Counted from the stretch's first letter, positions 7,555 through 16,718 are shown. The stretch: DNA of 45,716 bases from JBFIHF01 sp964411125 (GCA_964411125.1 CAYPJU010000050.1:1-45716), one strand, 5' to 3'. The notes: generated by a model from the sequence alone, not told the origin. Made by a program: numbers and translations.

Positions 7555-10524
7555 ATGGCGCGCGCCAAAGAGAAGGAAATCGTCGCAGTCGGTCGAGAGA
7601 TCTTCGACAAGATGAAAGGCCAGAAGCCGTCCGTCTTCAACAAGGACTGGTGGAGCGGCAAGGTGATGGAGCTGTCGATGAAGGACGAGGCCTTCAAGGT
7701 CGAGATGTTCCGGTTCGTCGACGTCTTCCCGACGCTGAAGGACCACGTCCAGGTCGCCGAGCACATCCAGGAGTACTTCTGCCGGCCGGAGCAGGATTTC
7801 CCCGCCGCGTTCCAGTTCGGCCTCAACAAGGTCAAGCCGGACGGCATGATCGCGAAGATGGCGGCCGGGCAGATCGAGAAACAGATGGTCGGGATGGCGC
7901 AGAAGTTCATCGCCGGGACGACCGCGGCCGAGGCGATCGACGCACTGCGCGACGTCTGGAAGAGCGACCTGGCGTTCACGCTCGACCTGCTGGGAGAGGC
8001 GACGGTGTCGGAGGCCGAAGCGCTCGACTACGTGGCGCGGTACAACGAAATCCTCGACACGCTGGTGGCACAGACCCGCGACTGGCCGCAGAAGCCGCAG
8101 CTCGAGCAGGCGCCCTGGGGCCGCGTGCCGCGCGTCAACGTCAGCATCAAGGTCTCGTCGCTCTTCAGCCAGATCGATCCGATCGACTTTCAGGGGAGCA
8201 TCGACGCGGTGAAGGACCGGCTGCGGCCGCTCTTCCGCAAGGCGAAGCAGACCGGCAGCTTCGTGAATCTCGACATGGAGCAGTACGAGTACAAGGACCT
8301 GACGATCGCGCTCTTCAAGAGCCTGCTCGACGAACCCGAGTTCGCCGACTTCGCCGACGCCGGGATCGCGATCCAGGCCTACCTGCGCAATACGCCCGAC
8401 GATCTGACGGAGCTCGCGAAGTGGTGCAAGAAGCGCAAGACGCCGGTGACGGTGCGGCTGATCAAAGGCGCATATTGGGACTTCGAGACGATCCGGGCCG
8501 AACAGGAGGGCTGGCGCAATCCGGTATGGACCGAAAAATGGGAGACCGACGCCTGCTTCGAGCAGTGCACCGAGATCCTGCTCGACAACGCGAAGTACAT
8601 CCGGACGGCGATCGGGTCGCACAACGTACGATCGATCGCGCACGCCATCGCGTACGCCCGCGCCTGCAAACTGCCGCAGGGGACGCTCGAGTTTCAGATG
8701 CTCTTCGGGATGGCCGAGCCGATGAAGCTCGCGATGACCAAGATGGGCTACCGCGTCCGCGAGTACGTCCCGATCGGGGAGATGATCCCGGGGATGGCGT
8801 ATCTGGTGCGCCGGCTGCTCGAGAACACCAGCAACGAATCGTGGCTCCGCCACTCGTACGCCGACGGCTACGGTGTCGACCAGTTGCTCGCCGAGCCGCA
8901 GTCGCCGACGGGAGACAAGCCGAGCAACGGCATGGAGCACATCGGCCCGTTCGACCCGGCGACGGGCTTTCGGAACCATCCGATGGTCGACTTCGCGGTG
9001 GCGAAGAACCGCGCGGAGATGCAGCGGGCGATCGACGCGACCCGTTCGCAGTTCGGGCTCGAGGTGCCGATGGTGATCTCGGGCGACAAGTCGACGTCGA
9101 CCGACACCATCGCGAACGTCAATCCCTCGACGGGGAAGACGATCGCGAAGATCTCGATGGCGAGCGTGGCGGACGCGGACCGTGCCGTCGCGGCGGCTCG
9201 CAAGGCGCAGCCGGGCTGGGCGGCGACGCCGCCGGCCCAGCGTGCGCAGCTCCTGAAGAAGCTGGCGTCGCAACTGCACGAACATCGCCACGAGCTGTCG
9301 GCGTGGATGTGCCACGAGGTCGGCAAGAACTGGCGCGAGGCCGACGCCGATCTCTGCGAGGCGATCGACTTCTGCAACTACTACGCGCTCGAGATGGAGC
9401 GGCTCGCCGTGCCGCGTCGGCTGGGGCGGGTGGCGGGTGAGCTCGACCTGATGTTCTATCGACCCCGCGGTGTGGCGGCGGTCATCGCGCCGTGGAACTT
9501 CCCGCTCGCCATCTTGACGGGCATGGTGATGGCGTCGGCGGTCACCGGAAACACGGTCGTCATGAAGCCCGCCGAGCAGTCGAGCGTCATCGCGTACAAG
9601 ATGATGGAGCTGGTGCGCGCCGCCGGGTTCCCCAAAGACGTCATCCACTTCTTGCCGGGGCGCGGCGAAGAGGTGGGCAAACACCTGGTGGAGCATCCCG
9701 ACGTCGACCTCATCGCGTTTACCGGGTCGATGCAGGTGGGCCTCGAGATCGTGCGCGCCGCCGGCGTCACGCGCCCGGGGCAGCGGCAGGTGAAGAAGGT
9801 CGTCTGCGAGATGGGCGGCAAGAACGCCGTCATCGTCGACGCCGACGCCGACCTCGACGAAGCGGTGTCGGGGGTGCTCGGGGCGGCGTTCGGGTTTCAA
9901 GGGCAGAAGTGCTCGGCGTGCAGCCGCGTCATCGTCCTCGACTCCTGCTATGGCGATTTCCGGACGAGATTGGTCGAGGCGACGAAGAGCCTGGTGATCG
10001 GCGACGCGTCCGACCCCGCCAATTTCATGGGGCCGGTCGTCGACGCCGAGGCGAAGGCGAAGATCGAGAGCTACATCGAGCTCGGCAAGCAGGAGGGCAA
10101 GCTGCTGGTGCAGCGGGAAGTGCCGAGCACCGGCACGTTCGTCGGCCCGACGATCTTCGAGGACGTGCCGCCGACCGCCCGCATCGCGCAGGAAGAGATT
10201 TTCGGGCCGGTGCTGGCGCTGATGCGCGCCAGCGACTTCGACGAAGCGTTGCGCATCGCGAACGGCACGCCCTTCGCGCTCACGGGCGGCATCTACAGCC
10301 GCAGCCCGATCAACATCCAGAAGGCGTACGAAGGGTTCGACGTCGGCAACCTCTACATCAACCGCAAGTGCACCGGCGCGCTGGTCTTCCGTCAGCCGTT
10401 CGGAGGCTTCGACATGTCGGGCGTCGGCACCAAGGCGGGCGGTCCGGACTACCTGCAGCACTTCATGGTGCCGCGGTCGGTCAGCGAGAACACGATGCGT
10501 CGAGGGTTTGCGCCGGAGGCCTAG
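7555..10524 (+). CDS. putA: Bifunctional proline dehydrogenase / P5C dehydrogenase
   Basis: The product has 989 residues and oxidises proline to glutamate in two steps. The N-terminal FAD-dependent proline dehydrogenase barrel is seen in SIKVSSLFSQIDP, VTVRLIKGAYWD and AIGSHNVRSIA. The C-terminal aldehyde dehydrogenase has FTGSMQVG, EMGGKN (general base Glu752) and FQGQKCSAC (nucleophile Cys786); the Glu-Cys spacing of 34 is standard for the superfamily. There is no DNA-binding N-terminal domain, so it is a plain enzyme rather than a PutA repressor. ATG 7555 is chosen because the upstream extension is Arg-rich and unlike the family; the ribosome binding site is weak. The enzyme acts at the inner face of the membrane, passing electrons to quinone. 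Confidence 0.95.
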   Translation: MARAKEKEIVAVGREIFDKMKGQKPSVFNKDWWSGKVMELSMKDEAFKVEMFRFVDVFPTLKDHVQVAEHIQEYFCRPEQDFPAAFQFGLNKVKPDGMIAKMAAGQIEKQMVGMAQKFIAGTTAAEAIDALRDVWKSDLAFTLDLLGEATVSEAEALDYVARYNEILDTLVAQTRDWPQKPQLEQAPWGRVPRVNVSIKVSSLFSQIDPIDFQGSIDAVKDRLRPLFRKAKQTGSFVNLDMEQYEYKDLTIALFKSLLDEPEFADFADAGIAIQAYLRNTPDDLTELAKWCKKRKTPVTVRLIKGAYWDFETIRAEQEGWRNPVWTEKWETDACFEQCTEILLDNAKYIRTAIGSHNVRSIAHAIAYARACKLPQGTLEFQMLFGMAEPMKLAMTKMGYRVREYVPIGEMIPGMAYLVRRLLENTSNESWLRHSYADGYGVDQLLAEPQSPTGDKPSNGMEHIGPFDPATGFRNHPMVDFAVAKNRAEMQRAIDATRSQFGLEVPMVISGDKSTSTDTIANVNPSTGKTIAKISMASVADADRAVAAARKAQPGWAATPPAQRAQLLKKLASQLHEHRHELSAWMCHEVGKNWREADADLCEAIDFCNYYALEMERLAVPRRLGRVAGELDLMFYRPRGVAAVIAPWNFPLAILTGMVMASAVTGNTVVMKPAEQSSVIAYKMMELVRAAGFPKDVIHFLPGRGEEVGKHLVEHPDVDLIAFTGSMQVGLEIVRAAGVTRPGQRQVKKVVCEMGGKNAVIVDADADLDEAVSGVLGAAFGFQGQKCSACSRVIVLDSCYGDFRTRLVEATKSLVIGDASDPANFMGPVVDAEAKAKIESYIELGKQEGKLLVQREVPSTGTFVGPTIFEDVPPTARIAQEEIFGPVLALMRASDFDEALRIANGTPFALTGGIYSRSPINIQKAYEGFDVGNLYINRKCTGALVFRQPFGGFDMSGVGTKAGGPDYLQHFMVPRSVSENTMRRGFAPEA

Positions 10525-10553
10525 GAGCGGCGTGGGGCGGCGGTGCGAGCGAT

Positions 10554-10626
10554 CCGCGGGCCTTGCCCGCGGCAACGAGCGTCGCTTCGCGCCGCGAAAG
10601 GCGAACACCGCAGGCTGCGCCTGCGG
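10554..10626. repeat. Two hairpins in the putA 3' region
   Basis: Perfect 8-bp stem CCGCGGGC / GCCCGCGG with a 3-base loop at 10554-10572, and CCGCAGGC / GCCTGCGG with a 3-base loop at 10608-10626. There is no T-run after either, so they resemble dispersed palindromic (REP-like) elements more than intrinsic terminators, although they may block 3' exonucleases. The rest of 10525-10725 holds the next gene's promoter. Confidence 0.5.
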
Positions 10627-10689
10627 GCACTAGGAGGGCGGAGCGCGCCGATGTTGCCGTGCGAAAGCCTCGCGCCTCGAGCCTCCAAC

Positions 10690-10719
10690 ATGGCACCGCC
10701 CGGCTGCATCCGCTAGATT
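10690..10719 (+). promoter_or_regulatory. Promoter predicting a leaderless mRNA at 10726
   Basis: ATGGCA (10690-10695), an 18-base spacer, then TAGATT (10714-10719), six bases before the ATG at 10726. No Shine-Dalgarno sequence is present, so transcription would start at or next to the ATG. Matched by eye. Confidence 0.4.
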
Positions 10720-10725
10720 GAGCGC

Positions 10726-12330
10726 ATGACGCACAAGGTCCCTCGACGCTACTGGTTCGCGGTCACATCGCTGCTCGGGTTCGCGTTTCTGGTCGTGGTC
10801 GGGATCACCGTTCAACGCTGGGTTCCCGCGTGGATTCCGCCGATCGGCTTTGCGGTCTTCGGGCTCGGGCCGCTCGTGTTCTACGGGTTTCTCGGCGCGT
10901 TCATCTTCGACCCGACGAAGACGTCCGATGCGATCGCGGGAAAGACCGCACCGCGGGTCGGGCAGCGATTGCGGCTGACGTTCGAGCCGATCGTGGCGGT
11001 GGGCCTTCTGTTCCTGCTGCTGACGACGATGTGGACCCATACCGGCGTTCGTGAAGCGGTCGCGACGGCCGCCGGCGAGTGGCGGATGACCTCGACGCTG
11101 GGCCGTGCGCTCTACGATCCGGAGGCCGACGTGCGGTTTGCGGCCTGCGAGGCGCTCGACGCGGGGGGGCGCGAGGCGGTCGATCTGCAGCTCGCGGAGC
11201 GGCTCAACGATCCCGACGATCGGGTCGTCGACTGTGTGTTGGGGACGATGGCGAAGCGCGAGCAGGCTCCCTTCGTCCTTGCGATGGTCGCCGATCGATG
11301 GGCGACGGAGCTCGTCCACACCGAGAAGATGGACGGTGACCGCGCCTGCCGGCTGTCGCATCGGGTGGGGGTCTCCGACCAGCTCGGCTATGCCCCCGCG
11401 TCGATGCGGCTCTTCGAGTGCTCCCTGCAGGCGAAGTCCGACTCGGCGCGCGACTGCTGCGCCCAGTCGTTCCGCGGGTTGCTGGGGCCCGCCGGGGCGA
11501 CCGCCCCCGCGCTGCTCCCCGACGTCGCGTCGATGATCCAGATGGGGTTCACCGACAGCGTGCCGCGGCTGCTCGAGGTGATCTATTCGGAGGAGCCGCG
11601 GGAAGCGTTCATCCGTCAGCAGCTTCGACTCGACGGCCCGAACGAGCGCGCCTGGGCGCTCAGCCTCGCCTGCGAAGGGCTCACCGAGGGCGGGGCGCGT
11701 TGGCGTCCGACCCTGTCGAACGTGGTCGCCGACGCGGTGAGCAGCCCGCAATGTCACCTCGACCCCGCCACCGAAACGACGGTGCGGCTGTGGACCGCGG
11801 CGTGCTCGCAGCACTTCGACGAGGACCTCGTGGTGACCGAATCGCCGGAGCTGGCATTTTGCGAAGCGGTGCAGGGGGCCGTCGTCGCCGATGCCGTCGT
11901 GGAAGGGCAGGGTTTGATGTCGCAGGCGATGCGTCAGGCGCGGATGCCGCAGGCTGCCGGCGGATTGCTCCGCGCGCTGCTCGACTACGGCGCGACCCGG
12001 GGGAGCGTGGGCGTCCGCGTCACCACGTCGCCGCGGCGCTCGCCGATCATGGACTCGTTCTTCGAGCTCGCCGACGACGACCAGCAGCGCGGCCTGGGGT
12101 CGCCCGGCGCGCGCAGCGAAGAGGAGCACGAGGCCGAGGCGGAGCTGATGCGGCAGATTCTGTTGAAGCAGGATCCGGACATGGCGGGGGCTGCTGCCGA
12201 CGACCCCGGACCTCGATACCGCGACAGCGCGCCACGCGACGAACCTTTCAAGCCGGTCGAGATTCCAAAGGGCGAGATACCGACGCCCCACATTCCCGAG
12301 CCGCAGATCCCGAAGCCTCGGATCCCGTGA
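10726..12330 (+). CDS. Membrane protein with HEAT-like domain and Pro-rich tail
   Basis: The product has 534 residues and no family I recognise by name. Three hydrophobic helices lie near residues 9-28, 36-62 and 86-106. Residues about 120-185 look like HEAT/PBS repeats (DPEADVRFAACEALDAGG; NDPDDRVVDCVLGTMAK). A long helical Cys-containing region follows. The C-terminus is acidic and ends in repeats of the type P-x-I-P (IPTPHIPEPQIPKPRIP), which could be an interaction tail or span the cell wall. The likely role is a membrane-anchored scaffold. It converges with the 12346-13710 gene, 15 bases apart. Confidence 0.75.
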   Translation: MTHKVPRRYWFAVTSLLGFAFLVVVGITVQRWVPAWIPPIGFAVFGLGPLVFYGFLGAFIFDPTKTSDAIAGKTAPRVGQRLRLTFEPIVAVGLLFLLLTTMWTHTGVREAVATAAGEWRMTSTLGRALYDPEADVRFAACEALDAGGREAVDLQLAERLNDPDDRVVDCVLGTMAKREQAPFVLAMVADRWATELVHTEKMDGDRACRLSHRVGVSDQLGYAPASMRLFECSLQAKSDSARDCCAQSFRGLLGPAGATAPALLPDVASMIQMGFTDSVPRLLEVIYSEEPREAFIRQQLRLDGPNERAWALSLACEGLTEGGARWRPTLSNVVADAVSSPQCHLDPATETTVRLWTAACSQHFDEDLVVTESPELAFCEAVQGAVVADAVVEGQGLMSQAMRQARMPQAAGGLLRALLDYGATRGSVGVRVTTSPRRSPIMDSFFELADDDQQRGLGSPGARSEEEHEAEAELMRQILLKQDPDMAGAAADDPGPRYRDSAPRDEPFKPVEIPKGEIPTPHIPEPQIPKPRIP

Positions 12331-12345
12331 CCGGGCAGGGCGAAC

Positions 12346-13710
12346 TCACTCGTCGCTCTCTTCCTCGTCGTCCCCGCCTTCCTCGTCGTCGGCGGAGGTC
12401 ACTTTCGTCGAAGCTTTGAACCAGACCGCGCTTCCGTCGCTCGACAGCCGGCCCTTCGTGAGGTCGATCTTGCCGCCGGGGAACGAGGTCCCTTCGTGAT
12501 CGAGCGACTTCGTGACCACGCGCGCGGTCCTCAGAAGGAACTCGGAGGTGACCCAGTTGGCGACGGGCTCGAAGACGCCGGCGAGGGAGGATTCGACGAT
12601 CGACGCGCTCTCGATCTCGGCAGTCATCTGCATGCCGTCGGCCACGGTGACCTTTCCGGTCGCGTCGACGTCCGACCACCAGCACTTGCCGGAGTCGGCG
12701 ATGCGCCAGGCGCGGAATTTGACGTCGAAGGGAGCGACGTCGGCATTGCCGGGGCGGACCGTGACCTCTCGCAGCGTGACGTGGATCGGGCCGTTGGGGT
12801 CGGACTTTCCGTCGGCGGTCCAGCGACGCGACAGCTTGCCGGAGGTGAGGAGAGCGTTCGCGAAGCTCGTGGCGGAGCCGCTCTCGACCCCCACCGCGAT
12901 GTCGTCCACGGCGGCGAGCTCGGTCAGGGGGGCGAGCTCCGACGCCGACGCGGCCGGCAGGTTGGTGCGGAACCCGACGAAGACCGTTCCGCGCTTGGCG
13001 TTCGTGACGACACGCGCGGGAGCGACGCGCAGGCCATCCACGCCGAGATCGGGTGCCGCGAACGTAAAGAGGGTGACGGGCGCGAGGTTCTTCGTCACTG
13101 CCTCGAGCATCATGTTGCTCAATGGCTTCTGAATCACCTTCCACCACGTCGGCGGGAGCTGGGTCACTTCGGGATCGACGTGCGACTTTCCGACCTGCGC
13201 GACCTTCGCGAGGTCGAGCTTCACGGCGCCGCGGCCGTCATTGGTGGTCTCGAGCACGACCGGAGCAACCAGCGTCATCGAACCGGTGAGCGGCACCTTC
13301 TGGATGCCGAGGAGCGGCAAGCGTATCTCCACGTCACCGCCGAGCCGCCCGTCGATGCGCATGCACTCTTCGCAGCTCGCGTCGGCATGTAGCCCGAGCT
13401 TCGCGACGTCGGCGTTCGCCTTCAGCCCGACCGACTGCCCCGTCGCGAGGGACACCTTGTCGGAGAACGCCAATGCCTTCGTCAGTCCGCTTCGGAGCGC
13501 GGTGTCGACCACCTCGTCGAGGACGCGGTCGCGGATGACCACCCCGAGCTGAACGGGTCCGTCGGCGGGGACCTGCTCCAACATTTGCGGCTCGGCGGCC
13601 AGCGCTTCCTCGTACTGCTTTCGGATCTTGTCGCAGTCCGAGGCGCAGCCTGTCTGCGTCAAGAGAAGTGCGGCGGCGAAAACGGCGGCGGGAACGGACA
13701 ATGACTTCAT
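12346..13710 (-). CDS. Lipoprotein of unknown function
   Basis: The product has 454 residues. The ATG at 13710 follows GGAG six bases upstream and begins a lipoprotein signal (lipobox QTGC). The mature part is rich in alternating beta-strand sequence with a long amphipathic middle (LPPTWWKVIQKPLSNMMLEA), a CEEC pair, and a strongly acidic C-terminus (DDEEGGDDEEESDE). The repeated strand pattern could suit a TULIP/BPI-like lipid-binding fold, but that is only an impression. It is divergent from rpe. Confidence 0.7.
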   Translation of the reverse strand: MKSLSVPAAVFAAALLLTQTGCASDCDKIRKQYEEALAAEPQMLEQVPADGPVQLGVVIRDRVLDEVVDTALRSGLTKALAFSDKVSLATGQSVGLKANADVAKLGLHADASCEECMRIDGRLGGDVEIRLPLLGIQKVPLTGSMTLVAPVVLETTNDGRGAVKLDLAKVAQVGKSHVDPEVTQLPPTWWKVIQKPLSNMMLEAVTKNLAPVTLFTFAAPDLGVDGLRVAPARVVTNAKRGTVFVGFRTNLPAASASELAPLTELAAVDDIAVGVESGSATSFANALLTSGKLSRRWTADGKSDPNGPIHVTLREVTVRPGNADVAPFDVKFRAWRIADSGKCWWSDVDATGKVTVADGMQMTAEIESASIVESSLAGVFEPVANWVTSEFLLRTARVVTKSLDHEGTSFPGGKIDLTKGRLSSDGSAVWFKASTKVTSADDEEGGDDEEESDE

Positions 13711-13801
13711 CGGAATCTCCACGGTCGGCCTCACGGGCTTACCAGAACCCGGCGCGGTTGGCATCACGCGACCGTGGGCGGGCACTCCGTTTCGTGCGGG
13801 C

Positions 13802-13829
13802 TTGGCCGCGGCGAGATCGGGTGCATAAT
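13802..13829 (+). promoter_or_regulatory. Promoter predicting a leaderless rpe mRNA
   Basis: TTGGCC (13802-13807), a 16-base spacer, then CATAAT (13824-13829), seven bases before the ATG at 13837. No Shine-Dalgarno sequence precedes that ATG. An in-frame ATG at 13828 overlaps the -10 box, which argues against it as the start. Confidence 0.5.
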
Positions 13830-13836
13830 GTCGGGC

Positions 13837-14508
13837 ATGCGACCGACGATCATTGCTCCTTCGATACTCGCCTCCAACTTCGCCCGGCTCGCCGACGAGT
13901 GCCGCGCGGTGCTCGATGCAGGGGCCGACTGGCTCCACGTCGACGTCATGGACGGACACTACGTCCCGAACCTCACGATCGGATTGCCGGTGGTGGAGGC
14001 CCTGCGGGCGGAGTTCCCGGACGTCACGCTCGACGTGCACCTGATGATCTCGAACCCCGACGACTACGTCGTGAAGTTCGTGGAGGCGGGGGCGGACTGG
14101 GTCTCGTTCCACCCGGAGGTTTCGCATCATCCGCATCGCGCGCTTCAGGCGATCCGCGGGGCGGGGGGGAAGGCGTCGCTCGCGATCAACCCCGGGACCC
14201 CGCTGCACTGGCTCGATCATCTCGTCGACGACGTCGACATGGTGTTGGTGATGAGCGTCAATCCGGGCTTCGGTGGGCAGGGCTTCATCGAGGGTACGCT
14301 GCCGAAGCTGCGCCAGCTCGACCAGCGGCTGCGCGATGCCGAGCGTCGCGACGACGTCTTCGTCCAGGTAGATGGGGGTGTCGGCCCGAAGAACGTCGCG
14401 GCGATCGCGGAGGCGGGGGCGAACGTGTTCGTCGCCGGAAGCGCAATTTTCAAGGCGGAGTCGTACGCAGGCGCCATCCGAGCGATGCGCGAGGCCGTTG
14501 GTTCCTAG
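13837..14508 (+). CDS. rpe: Ribulose-phosphate 3-epimerase
   Basis: The product has 223 residues and interconverts ribulose 5-phosphate and xylulose 5-phosphate in the pentose phosphate pathway. It is a TIM barrel with the full set of family motifs: IAPSILASNFARL, HVDVMDGHYVPN (metal-binding His and Asp), DVHLMI, MSVNPGFGGQGFI and the phosphate-binding QVDGGV and GSAIF. The start at 13837 (MRPTIIAPS) is preferred over 13828 because the probable -10 box covers 13824-13829; the choice changes only three residues. The gene ends one base before the convergent cardiolipin synthase stop. Confidence 0.95.
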   Translation: MRPTIIAPSILASNFARLADECRAVLDAGADWLHVDVMDGHYVPNLTIGLPVVEALRAEFPDVTLDVHLMISNPDDYVVKFVEAGADWVSFHPEVSHHPHRALQAIRGAGGKASLAINPGTPLHWLDHLVDDVDMVLVMSVNPGFGGQGFIEGTLPKLRQLDQRLRDAERRDDVFVQVDGGVGPKNVAAIAEAGANVFVAGSAIFKAESYAGAIRAMREAVGS

Positions 14509-14509
14509 C

Positions 14510-15991
14510 TCACAGGACGGGGCTGAAGAGTCTCGCCCCCGATTCGACCAGTCGCTGCCACGTCGACCGCTCCTCCCACTCCTCGGCCGTGATTTCGTCG
14601 GCGTCTTCCAATCGTTCCAGGAACTCGTCGGCGAGTCGTCCATTGATCCCCTCGCCGCCGAAGACCAGATTGACTTCGAACTGGAGATTGAAGCTGCGGT
14701 TGTCCATGTTCGCCGAGCCGACGATCGACCAGTTGTCGTCGAAGACGAGCGTCTTGGCGTGCAGGATCTCCGGCTGGTACTCGTAGATCTTCACGCCGGC
14801 CTGCAGGAGCTCCTCGTAGTAGCCGCGCCCGGCGCGGCGTGCGACGGCGACGTCACTCTTCCCGGGGAGCAGGAGTCGAACGTCGACCCCCCGCATCGCG
14901 GCCGTGGTGAGGGCGACCATGATGGCGGTGTCGGGGACGAAGTAGGGGTTGGTGATCCAGATTCGCTCTTCGGCGTTGGTGATCGCGAGGAAGAACATGA
15001 CGTGGGAGACCTTCTTCCAACTGTCGGGGCCCGACGCCATGACCCGGGCGATGACGTGCCGGAACTCCCCGTCGTCGAGGTCGCTCGTGGCCTGCGTTCC
15101 GCGGAAATACTTCGATTCGGCGAGGTTCTCCTGGGTTGCGAAGTACCAGTCCTCGGCGAAGACCTCCTGCAACTGGTTGACCGCGGGCCCTTCGATCCGA
15201 CACGCCATGTCGTACCACTCGTTGTACTCGTCGCCGACGTTGAGGCCGCCGGTGAAGCCCACTTCTCCGTCGCACACGAGGATTTTGCGATGGTTGCGGA
15301 AGTTGACCCGCATGCTCCGCTCGATCCGGAAGGGGAGGAACGGCTGGATCTGTGCGCCGGCCTCCTTCAGCGGTTTCAGGAACGATCCCGTGCGCAGGCC
15401 CGCTGCGCCGAAGGCGTCGTAGAGGAACCTCACCTCCACCCCTTCCCTCGCCTTGTCGACCAGCGCGTCGCGCAGCCGTCGCCCCGTGTCGTCCTTCTTC
15501 CAGATGTAGAATTGGACGTGGATATGGTCTTTCGCGGCGCGGATCGCCTTCTCGAACTCGGGGAACGCCTCGACCCCGGTGACGAGTATCTTGGCGCGGT
15601 TGTTGGCGGTGGTGGGAAAGATCTCGTTGTCGTCGACGAACAAGATGCGGTCGCCGAGCGGCTCTTCGTCGTCGGGGTCGGGGTCGGGCAGCTCGCCGCG
15701 GCGGCTCAGCTTCGAGAGCCCCTCGGCGACTCGCTGGCGGGCTTCGGCGCGTCGCCGACGTTTGCGGTCGAGGTGGGTGCGACCCATGAACCACCAGAGG
15801 AGAACGCCGAGGCCGGGGAGGGTGACGAGGCAAAGGATCCAGGCGAGCTGGGCCATCGGGCGCTTCGCGCGGCGCAGCAGAACGCTCGGGACGCTGAGCA
15901 CGCCGACGGCCTGACCTGCCACCGAGAAGGCGGCGTAGGTCTGCGCCAGGTCCCAGTACGCGGGATTCAACGGAAATCCAAAGAGCTCCAT
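14510..15991 (-). CDS. cls: Cardiolipin synthase, phospholipase D family
   Basis: The product has 493 residues and joins two phosphatidylglycerol molecules to cardiolipin at the inner membrane. Two N-terminal transmembrane helices lie near residues 20-38 and 49-69, followed by an Arg-rich loop. Two phospholipase D motifs follow: H234-x-K236-x4-D241 in NFRNHRKILVCDG and H411-x-K413-x4-D418 in ILHAKTLVFDD, each followed by the expected Gly/Ser-Asn stretch (GFTGGLN; GSANMD). Length and order match bacterial Cls of the ClsA type. It is convergent with rpe. Confidence 0.93.
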   Translation of the reverse strand: MELFGFPLNPAYWDLAQTYAAFSVAGQAVGVLSVPSVLLRRAKRPMAQLAWILCLVTLPGLGVLLWWFMGRTHLDRKRRRRAEARQRVAEGLSKLSRRGELPDPDPDDEEPLGDRILFVDDNEIFPTTANNRAKILVTGVEAFPEFEKAIRAAKDHIHVQFYIWKKDDTGRRLRDALVDKAREGVEVRFLYDAFGAAGLRTGSFLKPLKEAGAQIQPFLPFRIERSMRVNFRNHRKILVCDGEVGFTGGLNVGDEYNEWYDMACRIEGPAVNQLQEVFAEDWYFATQENLAESKYFRGTQATSDLDDGEFRHVIARVMASGPDSWKKVSHVMFFLAITNAEERIWITNPYFVPDTAIMVALTTAAMRGVDVRLLLPGKSDVAVARRAGRGYYEELLQAGVKIYEYQPEILHAKTLVFDDNWSIVGSANMDNRSFNLQFEVNLVFGGEGINGRLADEFLERLEDADEITAEEWEERSTWQRLVESGARLFSPVL

Positions 15992-16135
15992 GTCCTTCTC
16001 ATGTGTGCACGGGGGCCTTGCGTACCGCGGCCCGCCGCTCGAGGCAACGTCGCTGAGTCAGGCGGCACTTTCACGCGGCTAGCGGAACTTCGCCACGTGG
16101 GGTAAATTCGCCACTCCCCTTTTGCGTCGGCGACC

Positions 16136-16579
16136 ATGAGCAATAGCGATCGAACGAACGCCCCTATCAACTGCCCGCTCAAGATGAGCACGATCGCCTG
16201 GTCCAAATGCGAGGAGTACCGCGGCACCTACAAGTGTCTCTGCAAAGAGGCGCGCGACAGGCTCCGGCTCAAAGGAGAGGGGCGCGAAGCGTTCGAGCAG
16301 AAGCTTCGTGAGATTCGAAGCCCGACCCCCGAGGAGCCCCGAGGCTGGAAGGTGGAGCGGATGTCGCGCTTCTACGTCATCTACGACTCCGAAGGGGAGC
16401 TCCGCCACCGGGCGACGAACCAGGCCGAGTGCGACGACTACATGGGGCTCGTCGCCGAGGTCATCAACCTGCGCGAAGAAAACCGAAAGCTCTGGAAGCT
16501 GCTCGAAGACGAGCTCGATCCCTCCGATGATCCGTGGGACCAGGTCGACGGCTTTCTGCACGGCGACGATCAAGAGTAG
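16136..16579 (+). CDS. Small Cys-containing coiled-coil protein
   Basis: The product has 147 residues and I recognise no family. There is no signal peptide, so it is probably cytoplasmic. Near the N-terminus four Cys are arranged C-x11-C-x8-C-x-C (positions 13-36), which could bind a metal. The middle has a mixed beta segment (MSRFYVIYDSEGELRHRATN). Residues about 115-137 form a short leucine-zipper-like coiled coil (VAEVINLREENRKLWKLLED). The codon pattern favours this strand over the overlapping minus-strand open frame. It ends ten bases from the convergent 42-residue gene. Confidence 0.7.
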   Translation: MSNSDRTNAPINCPLKMSTIAWSKCEEYRGTYKCLCKEARDRLRLKGEGREAFEQKLREIRSPTPEEPRGWKVERMSRFYVIYDSEGELRHRATNQAECDDYMGLVAEVINLREENRKLWKLLEDELDPSDDPWDQVDGFLHGDDQE

Positions 16580-16589
16580 AAGGCGAGGG

Positions 16590-16718
16590 CTACCGCGGTC
16601 GCAGGCGCCGAAGGATCCAGAGCAGGATCCGGACGAAGTAGTAGGCGAACTTCCCGATCAACACCAACAATCGAAAGAGCCATCCGACCGGACCCGCGGC
16701 GATTGGCGTGCCGGTCAT
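16590..16718 (-). CDS. 42-residue single-helix membrane microprotein
   Basis: A small frame translated directly from the bases: ATG at 16718, TAG at 16590. The product starts MTGTPIAAGPVGWLFRLLVL, continues as one long hydrophobic, aromatic helix (IGKFAYYFVRILLWIL) and ends in a basic cluster (RRLRPR), so an N-out/C-in membrane orientation is likely. Its ATG overlaps the TGA of the MYXO-CTERM-like gene by four bases (ATGA), which implies translational coupling. Function is unknown. The context suggests a role linked to the secreted protein, for instance in retention or sorting, but that is inference. Confidence 0.55.
   Translation of the reverse strand: MTGTPIAAGPVGWLFRLLVLIGKFAYYFVRILLWILRRLRPR

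Noticed and set aside
7519..10608. 1029-codon minus-strand open frame opposite putA
   Set aside because: It mirrors PutA codons and has His/Arg-rich, low-complexity composition without motifs.
12346..14643. Extended start of the minus-strand lipoprotein through rpe
   Set aside because: The extension is antisense to rpe; the lipoprotein signal and GGAG fix the start at 13710.
16079..16573. Minus-strand frame opposite the small Cys/coiled-coil protein
   Set aside because: No start signal and no domain; the plus-strand product has clearer structure.
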